Shown here one piece after another: positions 7,334-16,984 of a stretch of 64,000 nucleotides of DNA. The notes below the pieces were generated by a model, which made no database searches, was not told where the DNA came from, and saw nothing but the letters and a program-made list of their open reading frames with translations. Source of the DNA: Pseudarthrobacter sp. (GTDB lineage: Bacteria > Actinomycetota > Actinomycetes > Actinomycetales > Micrococcaceae). The translations under genes were made by a program, and so were the position numbers. The stretch spans positions 1-64,000 of the forward strand of contig JAPSJV010000015.1 of NCBI GenBank assembly GCA_031178005.1. The letters are read 5' to 3'. The first letter of the stretch is position 1, and each line of letters opens with the position of its first letter.

Positions 7334-8719
7334 ATGGCAGCAAAATCCGTTCTCGACCAGGTCATTTCCCTCTCCAAGCGGAGGGGCTTTGTGTTCCAGG
7401 CCGGTGAGATCTACGGAGGCTCACGTTCTGCCTGGGACTACGGGCCCCTCGGTGCCGAGCTCAAGGAAAACATCAAGCGCCAGTGGTGGCAGTCCATGGT
7501 CCGCGGCCGCGAAGACGTGGTTGGGCTGGACTCCTCAGTGATCCTTCCACGCCAGGTCTGGGAAGCATCTGGGCATGTGGACGTGTTCTCCGATCCGTTG
7601 GTGGAATGCCTCTCCTGCCACAAGCGTTACCGCGCGGACCACCTTGAAGAGGAATACGAGGAAAAGAAGGGCCGCCCGGCTGAGAACGGCCTCAAGGACA
7701 TTGCCTGCGCCAATTGCGGAACGCGCGGCGAATGGACCGAGCCGCAGGAGTTCTCCGGCCTGCTCAAGACCTTCCTTGGCCCCGTAGCCAGCGAAGAAGG
7801 CATGCACTACCTGCGCCCGGAGACGGCCCAGGGCATCTTCGTGAACTTCAACAACGTCCTCACCACTGCCCGTAAGAAGCCGCCCTTCGGCATCGGCCAG
7901 ATCGGCAAGTCCTTCCGCAACGAGATCACGCCGGGCAACTTCATTTTCCGTACCCGCGAGTTCGAGCAGATGGAAATGGAATTCTTCGTGGAGCCCGGAA
8001 CCGATGAGGAATGGCACAAATACTGGATGAACGAGCGGATGTCCTGGTACACGGAGCTGGGCCTGCGCGCGGAAAACCTCCGGTTCTTCGAGCACCCGCT
8101 GGAAAAGCTCAGCCACTACTCCAAGGGCACTACCGACATCGAATACCGCTTTGGCTTCCAGGGCTCCGAGTGGGGCGAGCTCGAAGGCATCGCCAACCGC
8201 ACGGACTTTGACCTTTCCACCCACGCCAAGGCTTCCGGCACGGATCTTAGCTACTTCAACCAGGCCACCAACGAGCGCTACACGCCGTTCGTGATTGAGC
8301 CCGCCGCCGGCCTGACCCGTTCCTTCATGGCCTTCCTGATCGATGCCTACACCGAGGATGAAGCCCCCAACGCCAAGGGTGGGGTGGACGTCCGCACAGT
8401 CCTCAAGCTGGATCCGCGCCTGGCTCCCGTCAAGGCCGCCGTCCTGCCGCTCAGCCGTAACGAGGACCTGTCACCCAAGGCCAAGGCGCTGGGTGCCCAG
8501 CTGCGCAAGAACTGGAACATCGACTTTGACGACGCCGGTGCAATCGGTCGCCGTTACCGCCGCCAGGATGAGATCGGTACGCCGTTCTGCATCACGGTGG
8601 ACTTCGACACCCTTGAGGACCAGGCCGTCACCATCCGCGAACGGGACACCATGGCGCAGGAACGTGTGTCCTTGGACAAGGTGGAAGGCTACCTGGCTGC
8701 ACGACTGATCGGAGCCTGA
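7334..8719 (+). CDS. glyS: Glycyl-tRNA synthetase, alpha2 type
   Basis: The product is 461 aa, the usual length of the single-chain dimeric bacterial GlyRS. It charges tRNA-Gly in the cytosol. Class II features are visible: YGPLG near the N-terminus, [21 protein letters not shown] as motif 2, and [10 protein letters not shown] as motif 3. Cys pairs in CLSCHKRY and CANCGTRG may bind zinc. The C-terminal 100 residues are the anticodon-binding domain. GGAG at 7324-7327 supports the ATG at 7334 over the TTG at 7322. It ends 2 nt before the GNAT gene, so the two are co-transcribed. Confidence 0.96.
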   Translation: MAAKSVLDQVISLSKRRGFVFQAGEIYGGSRSAWDYGPLGAELKENIKRQWWQSMVRGREDVVGLDSSVILPRQVWEASGHVDVFSDPLVECLSCHKRYRADHLEEEYEEKKGRPAENGLKDIACANCGTRGEWTEPQEFSGLLKTFLGPVASEEGMHYLRPETAQGIFVNFNNVLTTARKKPPFGIGQIGKSFRNEITPGNFIFRTREFEQMEMEFFVEPGTDEEWHKYWMNERMSWYTELGLRAENLRFFEHPLEKLSHYSKGTTDIEYRFGFQGSEWGELEGIANRTDFDLSTHAKASGTDLSYFNQATNERYTPFVIEPAAGLTRSFMAFLIDAYTEDEAPNAKGGVDVRTVLKLDPRLAPVKAAVLPLSRNEDLSPKAKALGAQLRKNWNIDFDDAGAIGRRYRRQDEIGTPFCITVDFDTLEDQAVTIRERDTMAQERVSLDKVEGYLAARLIGA

Positions 8720-8721
8720 TC

Positions 8722-9738
8722 ATGGGCATCGAATACCGCGAATGGCGCGACGGCGACGACCTCGCATTATTGGAAGTCTGGGGCGACCCGGAAACCTCAC
8801 AGGCCGGCCAGTTCCGTGGCGCGCTGACGGTGTCATCCTCGGGGGCACAAGGCGAACCCTGGCGGCGCTGCATTGTTGCCGAAGACGTAGTGGACGGCAT
8901 TGGCATCCCGGTGGCGGCCGGTGTTGTCTACGAGGCCGCCCTGCACCCCGAACGCCTCTGGGCGTACATCGAGGTGGCGCGGGACCACCGGCGCACCGGT
9001 ATTGGCGCCACCCTGCTGACCATGCTGCGCCGCGAGGCCGAGGAATCGCCGTCGGGTGTTTCCAGGCTCCGGGCCAAGGTCCAGCCGGGAACACCCGGCG
9101 CGGCGTTCGCGGAAACCTTCGGCCTGAAACCGATCCAGCGTTCCCGCCTGGTGGTGGTGGATGCCGCGGCGCTGCGCCTGCCGGTCTTCCCGTCGTCGGG
9201 GGACGCCGGCGGCCGGCCGGCCAATGACGAAGATGCCGGCTCGGACGTTGTGATGGATCTTGCCACCGGCTCCGTGGAACTCAGCGATGTGGTGGGCCGG
9301 TACTACAGCTCCATCCATGGCTGGGACTCGCCGGGCAGCCTGGGTGTCGGCCAGGTGCAGAAGCTGTTCCTGGATGAGCTCACGGGCGCGCACGGCGCCA
9401 TTGTGCTGCGAGCCCGGCCGGAGTCCGCATTTGGAAGCGCCGTGGCCCCCACCAAGAAGGGCCGGATCAGGGCGTTTGCCGTGAGCTACGCCCAGGCGGG
9501 CCAGGTTGAGGAAGGATCGGGGCAGCCCACCGACGTTTTTATTGGCCACGAGCCGGACCTGGAACCGGAGGACGCCGCTGAGGCCGTACGGGACCTGCTG
9601 TCCCTGGTGGCCTACCAGCACCCGGTCATGCTGGAACTGGACGATTCCATGACTGCCCTGCGTGCCGCCGTCGAGCCTTTGCTTGCCGGTGGCAAGGCGC
9701 GGCCCGCGGAGGCCGAAACCCTCATCGTTTCAGACTGA
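8722..9738 (+). CDS. GNAT-family N-acetyltransferase with C-terminal extension
   Basis: The product is 338 aa. The GNAT acetyl-CoA loop is VARDHRRTGIGATLL (residues about 86-100), in an N-terminal domain of about 150 aa. The C-terminal 170 aa contains a second alpha/beta region that might be a degenerate second GNAT-like domain. The acceptor is unknown. It starts 2 nt after glyS stops and probably uses translational coupling. Genes of this type often follow glyS in related genomes, but their role is not established from sequence. Confidence 0.8.
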   Translation: MGIEYREWRDGDDLALLEVWGDPETSQAGQFRGALTVSSSGAQGEPWRRCIVAEDVVDGIGIPVAAGVVYEAALHPERLWAYIEVARDHRRTGIGATLLTMLRREAEESPSGVSRLRAKVQPGTPGAAFAETFGLKPIQRSRLVVVDAAALRLPVFPSSGDAGGRPANDEDAGSDVVMDLATGSVELSDVVGRYYSSIHGWDSPGSLGVGQVQKLFLDELTGAHGAIVLRARPESAFGSAVAPTKKGRIRAFAVSYAQAGQVEEGSGQPTDVFIGHEPDLEPEDAAEAVRDLLSLVAYQHPVMLELDDSMTALRAAVEPLLAGGKARPAEAETLIVSD

Positions 9739-9781
9739 CTCAACGCCACCACTATCAAGGACTAATGGGGTCAAACAACTG

Positions 9782-11209
9782 ATGGGCTCAGGACACTCGC
9801 ACGGCCACGGCCAGGTTACCGAACCAACGCCCAGGTCCCGCGCCATGCGGCGGAAGGCCAATGTGGTCCTGGCCGTGATCCTCATTCCGCTGGCGCTGCT
9901 GACGGTTGCGGGGATGGCCATGTTGTGGCCCTCCGGCAGCAAGGAAGGCATGACACTGTCCAGCCCGTATTCGGCTGCGCCCGGTGTCACCTTTGACACC
10001 GGCCGCGTCCAGCGGGTCAGCACCGAGCCCTGCGTCGAGAGCATGCCCAGTACTGCTCCGGACGCGGCACCCACGCCGCAGGGCTCGGACTGCCTGTTCG
10101 CCTACACCCAGCCGGATGCCGGCGGCAGCCCCGTCAAGGTGGTGATCAACCCTGACGTGGCCAAGTCGGGCGGGGTTTCCGCCGGGGATGACATCAGGTA
10201 CCTCAACCTCTCCAACGCCCAGGGCGCCAACGCGTCCCAAGGGTCGCCGGCATACATTTTTGTGGACTTTGTCCGGACCCTTCCGATTGTGTTCCTGGCC
10301 GTGCTGTATGCCGTGGTGGTGATCGCAGTAGCCCGATGGCGCGGCCTGCGGGCCCTGGTCGGGCTGGTGGGAGCTTACTTTGTGCTGGTGAGCTTTATGC
10401 TGCCCGGCCTGGCGGAAGGCAAGCCGCCGCTCCTGCTGGCGCTGGTGGGATCCACAGTGATCATGATCGGGGTGTTGTACTTTGCCCATGGCTTCTCCGC
10501 CCGGACGTCCACAGCCTTGCTGGGGACCATGTTTGGCCTGTTAATTACCGCGCTGCTCGCTGCCTGGGCCACCGATGCCGCGAACCTGGTGGGGGTGGGC
10601 AGCCATGATGCCACCACCCTGATAAATATCTCCGGCGACATCTCCATTTCCGGCATCATTTTGTGCGGACTGATCATCTCCGGGCTTGGCGTACTGAATG
10701 ACGTCACCATCACCCAGTCCTCGGCTGTGTGGGAGCTGTATGAGCTGGCTCCGGACACCAGCGCACGGAAGCTCTTTACCTCTGCGATGCGGATCGGCCG
10801 CGACCACATCGCGTCCACCGTCTACACCATCGCCTTCGCCTACGCCGGTGCCGCGCTGCCGGTCCTGATCATTGTGATGCTCTATGACCGGCCGCTGGGC
10901 GAGACCCTGACCAGCGCGGAATTGTCCGAGGAAGTGATCCGGACCCTGGTGGGATCCGTCGGCCTGGTGCTGGCCATTCCGGTGACAACTTTGATTGCCG
11001 TCCTTGTGGTCAAGGCCACCGGCATCCGCGCCGCGGTGGCCGGGGAACCCCCGGTTTCGCCGTCGTCACCGGAATCCGAAGGCTTGCTTCCGCCCGGGAT
11101 TAACGACGCCGGCTCGCTGGCTGCCGCCGCAGGTTCGGGCCGGGAGCCGGAACAGGCACGGCGCCGTGGCCGTCGCGCGGACCGCCCGGACCACTCGGAC
11201 CGCTCCTAA
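9782..11209 (+). CDS. YibE/F-family multi-pass membrane protein
   Basis: The product is about 475 aa. It has an N-terminal membrane anchor (residues about 27-50), an extracellular domain to about 165, then seven or so membrane segments and a disordered Arg/Pro-rich tail. The core, with ISGDISISGIILCGLIISGLGVLNDVTITQSSAVWEL (key residues GVLNDV and QSSAVWEL), is the signature of the YibE/F family. Function unknown. The open frame extends to 9662 inside the GNAT gene; the ATG at 9782 gives a His-rich N-terminus MGSGHSHGHG before the anchor, which could bind metal. It follows the GNAT gene after 43 nt. Confidence 0.85.
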   Translation: MGSGHSHGHGQVTEPTPRSRAMRRKANVVLAVILIPLALLTVAGMAMLWPSGSKEGMTLSSPYSAAPGVTFDTGRVQRVSTEPCVESMPSTAPDAAPTPQGSDCLFAYTQPDAGGSPVKVVINPDVAKSGGVSAGDDIRYLNLSNAQGANASQGSPAYIFVDFVRTLPIVFLAVLYAVVVIAVARWRGLRALVGLVGAYFVLVSFMLPGLAEGKPPLLLALVGSTVIMIGVLYFAHGFSARTSTALLGTMFGLLITALLAAWATDAANLVGVGSHDATTLINISGDISISGIILCGLIISGLGVLNDVTITQSSAVWELYELAPDTSARKLFTSAMRIGRDHIASTVYTIAFAYAGAALPVLIIVMLYDRPLGETLTSAELSEEVIRTLVGSVGLVLAIPVTTLIAVLVVKATGIRAAVAGEPPVSPSSPESEGLLPPGINDAGSLAAAAGSGREPEQARRRGRRADRPDHSDRS

Positions 11210-11253
11210 TAGCCGCCGCTGCCCGATTTGCCCGGCTTTGCGACAATGGATGG

Positions 11254-12432
11254 GTGACTGTTGCAGCAACTCCTCCCGCACCCAAGCTGGAGCTCCCGCC
11301 CCTGAAGCTCGGCCCCATTACCGTGGATACGCCGGTGATCCTGGCTCCCATGGCCGGTATTACCAACTCCGCGTTCCGCCGCCTGTGCCGTGAGTACGGC
11401 GGGGGCATGTACGTCGCGGAGATGGTGACGTCCCGTGCCTTGGTGGAACGGACCCCGGAATCCCTGCGGATCATTTCCCACGATGAGGACGAAAAAGTCC
11501 GGTCCGTGCAGTTGTACGGCGTGGACCCGGTCACCGTGGGGGCGGCGGTGCGCATGCTGGTGGAAGAGAACCACGCGGACCACATCGACCTTAACTTTGG
11601 CTGCCCGGTGCCCAAGGTCACCCGGCGCGGCGGCGGCTCGGCACTGCCCTGGAAGATTGACCTCTTCACCTCGATTGTGCAGACGGCCGTCAAGGAAGCG
11701 TCCAAGGGCAATGTTCCCCTGACCATCAAAATGCGCAAGGGCATCGACGAGGACCACCTCACGTACCTTGAAGCCGGCCGGATTGCCCGCGACGCCGGAG
11801 TGGCCGCAGTTGCCCTCCATGGCCGTACGGCAGCCCAGTTCTACTCAGGCCAGGCCGACTGGTCAGCCATCGCCCGGCTCCGGGAGGCGCTTACGGATGT
11901 TCCGGTCCTGGGGAACGGCGATATCTGGTCCGCCGAAGATGCCGTCCGGATGGTCCGCGAGACCGGAGTGGACGGCGTGGTGGTGGGCCGTGGCTGCCAG
12001 GGCCGGCCATGGCTGTTCGGCGATCTGCAGGCGGCCTTCGAAGGCAGCGATGTCCGGCACAAGCCGAATCTGGCGAAGGTGGCGGAGAGCGTCTACCGGC
12101 ACGCCGAACTGATGGTGGAAACGTTCGGGGACGAGGGCAAGGCCCTGCGCGAAATCCGCAAGCACATGGCCTGGTATTTCAAAGGCTACGTGGTGGGCGG
12201 TGAACTCCGCACAAAGCTGGCCCTGGTGACCAGCCTCGAGGTGCTCCGCGAAACACTGGACCAACTGGACCTCGAATCGCCGTACCCGGGCCTCGACGCG
12301 GAAGGACCCAGGGGCCGGGCCGGATCGCCCAAAAAGCCAGCGCTCCCCAAGGACTGGCTGGAATCACGGGCACTGAACCTGGAGCAGTCGCGGGACATCG
12401 CGGCAGCGGAACTGGATGTTTCCGGTGGCTGA
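11254..12432 (+). CDS. dusB: tRNA-dihydrouridine synthase
   Basis: The product is 392 aa, a flavoenzyme that reduces specific uridines in the tRNA D-loop. The FMN-binding TIM barrel starts with PVILAPMAGITN; NFGCPVPKV carries the catalytic Cys, and MRKGID, ALHGRTAAQFYSG and GNGDIWS are Dus signature regions. The C-terminal helical domain binds tRNA. The start is GTG at 11254 (MTVAATPPAP). The 3' end overlaps the dgt start by 17 nt, so the genes are coupled; dusB-dgt-dnaG reads as one operon. Confidence 0.92.
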   Translation: MTVAATPPAPKLELPPLKLGPITVDTPVILAPMAGITNSAFRRLCREYGGGMYVAEMVTSRALVERTPESLRIISHDEDEKVRSVQLYGVDPVTVGAAVRMLVEENHADHIDLNFGCPVPKVTRRGGGSALPWKIDLFTSIVQTAVKEASKGNVPLTIKMRKGIDEDHLTYLEAGRIARDAGVAAVALHGRTAAQFYSGQADWSAIARLREALTDVPVLGNGDIWSAEDAVRMVRETGVDGVVVGRGCQGRPWLFGDLQAAFEGSDVRHKPNLAKVAESVYRHAELMVETFGDEGKALREIRKHMAWYFKGYVVGGELRTKLALVTSLEVLRETLDQLDLESPYPGLDAEGPRGRAGSPKKPALPKDWLESRALNLEQSRDIAAAELDVSGG

Positions 12433-13726
12433 TGGCGCAGTGACAGGCCAACTGCTCGGTTCTTCGGTCCCAGGGTACGAACCCCGCGACTCGGAGCGCT
12501 GGGTGCAGGAAGCCGCCAAAACCACTTACCGCTCCGACTTTGAGCGGGACCGCGCCCGGGTTCTGCACTCATCGGCACTCCGCCGCCTGGGAGCCAAAAC
12601 GCAGGTTGTGGCACCGGATACCGACGACTTTGTGCGCACCCGCCTCACGCACAGCCTGGAAGTGGCACAGGTGGGCCGGGAACTTGGCCGGACCCTGGGC
12701 TGCGACCCGGATGTTGTGGACACCGCCTGCCTCAGCCATGACTTGGGGCATCCGCCTTTTGGCCACAACGGCGAGTCAGCGCTGAACGAGTTGGCTGCCG
12801 GAATCGGCGGGTTCGAAGGAAACGCCCAGACGCTGCGGTTGCTCACCCGCCTGGAACCTAAAGTCCTGGATGGAAGCGGGCTGCCGGCCGGCCTCAACCT
12901 CACCCGGGCCAGCCTTGATGCGGCGTCCAAGTACCCGTGGTCGGCCCTCGAAGCGCCGGTCATCCATGGCCAGCGCACCAGCAAGTTCGGTGCCTACGAG
13001 GACGACCTCCCCATTTTCAACTGGATCCGGGAAGGGGCTCCGGAACGCCGGACCTGCCTCGAAGCGCAGGTTATGGACCTGGCGGACGACATCTCCTATT
13101 CCGTGCATGACGTTGAGGATGCCATTGTGGCCGGGCACTTCCAGCTCCGCTGGATGGACAACCCGGACCACCGTGCCCGTGTGGTTGGCTACGCACGGCA
13201 GTGGTACCTGCCGCACAACGATCCGGCTGCGATCGACGCTGCGCTGGCCAGGCTGGAGGCCACGGATGTGTGGGTTCCGGAAGCCGACGGCAGCCGCAAG
13301 TCCATGGCCGCCCTGAAGAACATGACCAGCCAGCTGATCGGCCGGTTCTGCCAGAGCGCACTGGAGACCACCCGCGCCGTCTACGGGCCGGAAAACCTCA
13401 CGCGCTACAACGCCGAGCTGATGGTCCCGGATGAGACCGTGATGGAAATCGCGGTGATGAAGGGCCTGGCTACCACCTTCGTGATGACCACTGAGCATCG
13501 GCAGCCCATCTACGAGCGCCAGCGCGAAGTGCTGCACGCGCTCGTCACTGCGCTGAACGCCACGGGGGACAGGCACCTGGAACCGATGTTCGCCGCGGAC
13601 TGGCGGGATGCGCCCGACGACGCCGCCCGGCTTCGCGTTGTCATCGACCAGGTGGCCTCACTCACGGACGCCTCGGCACTGGCCCTGTACGAACGACTGG
13701 TTGGCAGCCTGCCTTCCCTGTGGTGA
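12416..13726 (+). CDS. dgt: dNTP triphosphohydrolase (dGTPase-like)
   Basis: The product is 436 aa. HD-domain residues are clear: RLTHSLEVAQVGRELG and CLSHDLGHPPFGHNGE contain the metal-binding His and His-Asp. These enzymes cleave dNTPs to deoxynucleosides and triphosphate, and may tune nucleotide pools before replication. MTSQLIGRF and HRQPIYERQREV fall in the C-terminal region. The start may be the ATG at 12416 or the GTG at 12425, both inside dusB. It sits 37 nt before dnaG, as is common in actinobacteria. Confidence 0.92.
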   Translation: MFPVADGAVTGQLLGSSVPGYEPRDSERWVQEAAKTTYRSDFERDRARVLHSSALRRLGAKTQVVAPDTDDFVRTRLTHSLEVAQVGRELGRTLGCDPDVVDTACLSHDLGHPPFGHNGESALNELAAGIGGFEGNAQTLRLLTRLEPKVLDGSGLPAGLNLTRASLDAASKYPWSALEAPVIHGQRTSKFGAYEDDLPIFNWIREGAPERRTCLEAQVMDLADDISYSVHDVEDAIVAGHFQLRWMDNPDHRARVVGYARQWYLPHNDPAAIDAALARLEATDVWVPEADGSRKSMAALKNMTSQLIGRFCQSALETTRAVYGPENLTRYNAELMVPDETVMEIAVMKGLATTFVMTTEHRQPIYERQREVLHALVTALNATGDRHLEPMFAADWRDAPDDAARLRVVIDQVASLTDASALALYERLVGSLPSLW

Positions 13727-13763
13727 CCGGTCCAGCTCCTGCCCGCACCGTTAGGATGGCTAA

Positions 13764-15680
13764 GTGGCCGGCCTGATCAAACGTGAAGATATTGAAGAAG
13801 TACGCCAGCGGACGGACATCAAGGAAGTCGTTGACGGCTATGTCACGCTGAAGGGCGCCGGGCTTGGCACGTACAAGGGCCTCTGCCCCTTCCACGACGA
13901 GCGCTCGCCGTCGTTCACTGTGCGCCCGCAGGTGGGCCGCTACCACTGCTTCGGCTGCGGTGAGGACGGCGACGTCATCTCCTTTGTGCAGAAGCAGGAC
14001 CATTCGTCCTTCTCCGAGGCCGTGGAGAAACTCGCCTCCCGCATTGGCTACGAACTCCGCTATGAAGACGGCGGGACCGGGCCCAACCGTGAAGAAGTGG
14101 GCCGCCGGCAGCGGCTGCTGGATGCCCATAAAATTGCTGCGGAGTTTTTCCGGGCGCAGCTGCTGACTGCCGGTGCCGCCGAGGGCCGGAATTTCCTGCA
14201 GGGCCGCGGCTTTGACCGCGCGGCAGCTGAGCATTTCGGCGTGGGCTACGCGCCGCAGGGCTGGGACGCGCTGCTCAAGCACCTCCGCGGAAGGGGCTTC
14301 ACAGACGCCGAGCTGAAGCTGACCGGAATGTTTTCTGAAGGCAACCGGGGAATTTACGACCGCTTCCGGGGCCGCCTCATCTGGCCCATCCGGGATATCG
14401 CGGGGGACACCATCGGCTTCGGAGCGCGCAAACTTTACGAGGACGATCAGGGCCCCAAGTACCTGAATACCCCGGAGACCACGCTCTACAAAAAATCCCA
14501 GGTGCTGTACGGGATCGACCTCGCCAAGCGGACCATCGCCAAGGACCGCCAACTGGTGGTGGTGGAGGGGTACACGGACGTGATGGCCTGCCACCTTGCA
14601 GGAATCACGACGGCGGTGGCCACCTGTGGAACCGCGTTCGGCACCGAACACATCAAGATAGCCCGGCGGCTGCTCTCGGACGACGGCTCGGGCGGCGAGG
14701 TGGTCTTCACGTTCGACGGCGATGCCGCGGGCCAGAAGGCGGCGCTGCGCGCCTTCGAAGAGGACCAGCGCTTCGTCGCACAGACGTACGTGGCCGTGGA
14801 GCCCACCGGCGCGGATCCGTGCGACCTGAGGCTCAGCCGCGGGGACGAAGCCGTCCGGGAACTCATCAACAGCCGCCGTCCGCTGTTCGAGTTCGCCATC
14901 AAGGCATCCCTGCGCAGGCACAACCTGGACACCGTGGAAGGCCGGGTGGCAGCCCTCCGGGAGGCAGCGCCGGTGGTGGCGCAGATCCGCGATGCCAGCA
15001 TGCGGCCTGCCTACGCCCGCGAGCTGGCCGGCTGGCTGGGCATGTCGGTGGAAGAGGTCAACCGTGCCGTGGGCGTCGCGATCAAACGTGCCGGCACTCC
15101 CGGCGCGGGGGGCACTCCGGCCGGCAGCGGCCCGGGGCAGCACGTCCAAAGGCCTGCGCCCGGCGTTGCTGAGCCCCCGCCGTCGGAAGTCACGCCTTCC
15201 TTCCACCGGCCCGATCCCCGGGATCCGGTGGCGTCCATGGAGCGGCAGGCCATCGAAGTAGCCCTGCAGGAACCGTCGGTCCTGGGTGGGAGCAACTGGG
15301 AGCGCTTCAGCGCCGCCCGGTTCGCGACTCCGGTCTTCCAGGCCATTCACGATGCCATGCGGGCGGCGGGGATTGCCGTGACAGCAGATCCCGCCCGCTG
15401 GGTGGAGCAGGTCATGCATGAGGTACCGGAGCCGCTGCGGGCATTGGTGTCGGAGCTCTCCGTAGTGCCGCTGCCGGCCAGCAATGAGGAGGCCGTGCTG
15501 AGGTACTGCCGCGACATCCTGGCCCGCCTGTTCGAACTGCAGATCACCAGGGTCAAGGCAGACAAGATGGGCCAGTTGCAGCGTCTCGATGCCACTGCCA
15601 ATCCGGAACTGTTCCAGCAGCTGAACCGCGAGTTGATGATGCTTGAAATGGAGCGCCGCACCTTTCGCTCCGACGCCTGA
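13764..15680 (+). CDS. dnaG: DNA primase
   Basis: The product is 638 aa. It makes RNA primers at the replication fork. The N-terminal zinc ribbon has C41, H44, C62 and C65 (CPFH...CFGC). The catalytic core follows, with the Toprim motif VVVEGYTDVMACH and downstream FDGDAAG. The C-terminal 170 residues form the helicase-binding domain, after a Pro/Gly-rich linker at about 440-490. The GTG start gives MAGLIKREDIEEVR, which matches the family N-terminus, and AGGA lies just upstream. Last gene of the dusB-dgt-dnaG set. Confidence 0.96.
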   Translation: MAGLIKREDIEEVRQRTDIKEVVDGYVTLKGAGLGTYKGLCPFHDERSPSFTVRPQVGRYHCFGCGEDGDVISFVQKQDHSSFSEAVEKLASRIGYELRYEDGGTGPNREEVGRRQRLLDAHKIAAEFFRAQLLTAGAAEGRNFLQGRGFDRAAAEHFGVGYAPQGWDALLKHLRGRGFTDAELKLTGMFSEGNRGIYDRFRGRLIWPIRDIAGDTIGFGARKLYEDDQGPKYLNTPETTLYKKSQVLYGIDLAKRTIAKDRQLVVVEGYTDVMACHLAGITTAVATCGTAFGTEHIKIARRLLSDDGSGGEVVFTFDGDAAGQKAALRAFEEDQRFVAQTYVAVEPTGADPCDLRLSRGDEAVRELINSRRPLFEFAIKASLRRHNLDTVEGRVAALREAAPVVAQIRDASMRPAYARELAGWLGMSVEEVNRAVGVAIKRAGTPGAGGTPAGSGPGQHVQRPAPGVAEPPPSEVTPSFHRPDPRDPVASMERQAIEVALQEPSVLGGSNWERFSAARFATPVFQAIHDAMRAAGIAVTADPARWVEQVMHEVPEPLRALVSELSVVPLPASNEEAVLRYCRDILARLFELQITRVKADKMGQLQRLDATANPELFQQLNRELMMLEMERRTFRSDA

Positions 15681-15748
15681 CGTTCATCGCCTGCATGGGC
15701 CCGATTTCGTACCTGGCCCGGTGTTTGCTAGGCTTATACCCGCTTCAT

Positions 15749-15821
15749 TCCTCCTTAGCTCAATTGGCAGAGCATTCGACTGTTAATCGAAGGGTTGCTG
15801 GTTCAAGTCCAGCAGGAGGAG
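15749..15821 (+). tRNA. tRNA-Asn (GTT), copy 1
   Basis: A 73-nt cloverleaf. The 7-bp acceptor stem TCCTCCT/AGGAGGA, D stem GCTC/GAGC, anticodon stem TTCGA/TCGAA with loop CTGTTAA (anticodon GTT) and T stem GCTGG/CCAGC are all perfect. Discriminator is G and CCA is not encoded. An identical copy lies 197 bp downstream; both share the upstream block GTTTGCTA...ATACC. Confidence 0.97.
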
Positions 15822-15824
15822 CGC

Positions 15825-15880
15825 GCAGTCCCCGTTCCGGCCTCCGGAACGGGGACTTTTTATACCCCGAAAGGGTATAA
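15825..15880 (+). terminator. Terminator after tRNA-Asn copy 1
   Basis: A 14-bp perfect stem (AGTCCCCGTTCCGG at 15825-15838 with its complement at 15842-15855) with a 3-nt loop runs into TTTTT. A second perfect stem, TTTATACCC (15857-15865) with GGGTATAAA (15871-15879), follows at once. Confidence 0.85.
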
Positions 15881-15945
15881 AAGGCCTTCATTGGCGCCGA
15901 TTTCCCATACGCGCAAAACGTTTGCTAATGTCATACCTGCTTCAT

Positions 15946-16018
15946 TCCTCCTTAGCTCAATTGGCAGAGCATTCGACTGTTAATCGAAGGGTTGCTGGTT
16001 CAAGTCCAGCAGGAGGAG
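15946..16018 (+). tRNA. tRNA-Asn (GTT), copy 2
   Basis: Identical over all 73 nt to the copy at 15749, with the same GTTTGCTA...ATACC upstream block at 15920, so the promoter region was duplicated with the gene. Its own, different terminator follows. Perfect identity points to recent duplication or gene conversion. Confidence 0.97.
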
Positions 16019-16027
16019 CCAGCCGCG

Positions 16028-16065
16028 AAACCCCGCTTCCATTTCTGGAAGCGGGGTTTTTCTTT
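16028..16065 (+). terminator. Terminator after tRNA-Asn copy 2
   Basis: Stem AAACCCCGCTTCC (16028-16040) with GGAAGCGGGGTTT (16047-16059), a 6-nt loop and a T run. Its position against the convergent gene ending at 16069 suggests that it serves both strands. Confidence 0.8.
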
Positions 16066-16068
16066 GGT

Positions 16069-16476
16069 TCAGACAAAATCCATTTCCACCTGCAGGAAAC
16101 GCTCCGCTTCGGCGACAGTTGCGGCGAAGGCTTCCTGCTCGGTGGGCTGCTTCCGCGGCTGCCGGGGATACCACTCATGCGGCTCGCAATGGACCCTGAC
16201 AAACCCGGCGTCCGGCGGCGCGTAGAAGATGGCAAAACGTTGCACAGGCCATTCAGGCGTGGTTTCCGGCGCCACCAGGAGGGCAGCATTGAACGCGGGA
16301 TTAAACCATTGGGCTATTGGCCGGCGCCGGTCTTCGCCAAACAGCCCGCCGGCGAACAATGCCGCCGACTGCAGGCTGGTCTGGGCGCAAAGGCGGTCCC
16401 ACCACAGGGGCAGGATGTGCTCGTCACAGCGCTGCCATGTGGCCGGATGCGGTGGATGTTCCTGCCGGTTGGGCAC
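16069..16476 (-). CDS. Conserved-looking hypothetical protein
   Basis: The product is 135 aa from a GTG start. It looks globular and soluble, with a Trp-rich N-terminal half (LPLWWDRLCA, IAQWFNPAFN), a central strand pair around RFAIFYAPP and RVHCEPHEWYP, and a C-terminal helix EAFAATVAEAERFLQVEM. No family is recognised. The reading frame has normal high-GC third positions and stops right at the tRNA terminator. GGGAAG lies too close to the GTG, so the start is unsure. Confidence 0.55.
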   Translation of the reverse strand: MPNRQEHPPHPATWQRCDEHILPLWWDRLCAQTSLQSAALFAGGLFGEDRRRPIAQWFNPAFNAALLVAPETTPEWPVQRFAIFYAPPDAGFVRVHCEPHEWYPRQPRKQPTEQEAFAATVAEAERFLQVEMDFV

Positions 16477-16528
16477 CTTCCCATTTTACCGGGGTAGGCA
16501 GGTGCGGCAGCAAGGCCAGCGGCTGTGT

Positions 16529-16765
16529 TCAGTCACGGTTCCAGGGCCCGGGGTTCAGCCTGTAGAGCAGGGCTGAACCCATAAGGGCGCCGAAGATAAT
16601 GCCGTAACCCGCACTTCCAACAGCCCGTCCGACGAAATAACCGGCAATGCCGCCCACAACGGCACCCAGGAAGAGGCCGCGGGGATTCCGGTGCGGACGC
16701 TTCCCGGGGGACCGGTTGGACCTGCTTGTAGCCTCGCGTGGCCGGCGCCTGAAGATATTCACCAT
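16529..16765 (-). CDS. Small glycine-rich membrane protein
   Basis: The product is 78 aa. A basic N-terminal half (FRRRPREATSRSNRSPGKR) precedes two short hydrophobic segments (GLFLGAVVGGIAGYFVG and GYGIIFGALMGSALLY) rich in small residues, like glycine-zipper hairpins. The ATG at 16765 is chosen because the upstream extension to 16864 is Arg/Pro-rich and lacks a ribosome site. Function unknown. Confidence 0.6.
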   Translation of the reverse strand: MVNIFRRRPREATSRSNRSPGKRPHRNPRGLFLGAVVGGIAGYFVGRAVGSAGYGIIFGALMGSALLYRLNPGPWNRD

Positions 16766-16984
16766 GTAAAGCCTGCTGCCGTGGTTCGAAGAATGGGGGC
16801 GGACCCATCCTAGACGTGCCAACGGTGTGACCGGGACGCCCAAGGGCCGCCAGCCGCGCCGCAAGCAGGGCTCGCGGAGAATGTACTAAGCCTGAATGAT
16901 AGTTTTGTGGGCGGGACTGTGCAGCTGCACCGGCCCGGCACGTGCGGAGGCTGAAACAACGATGGATCCAGTTAGGCGGTACCG

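Noticed and set aside
13662-15419. A 585-aa open frame on the minus strand opposite dnaG.
   Set aside because: It lies wholly antisense to dnaG, which has strong motifs. Long antisense frames are usual in high-GC codon usage; it has no ribosome site or recognised domain.
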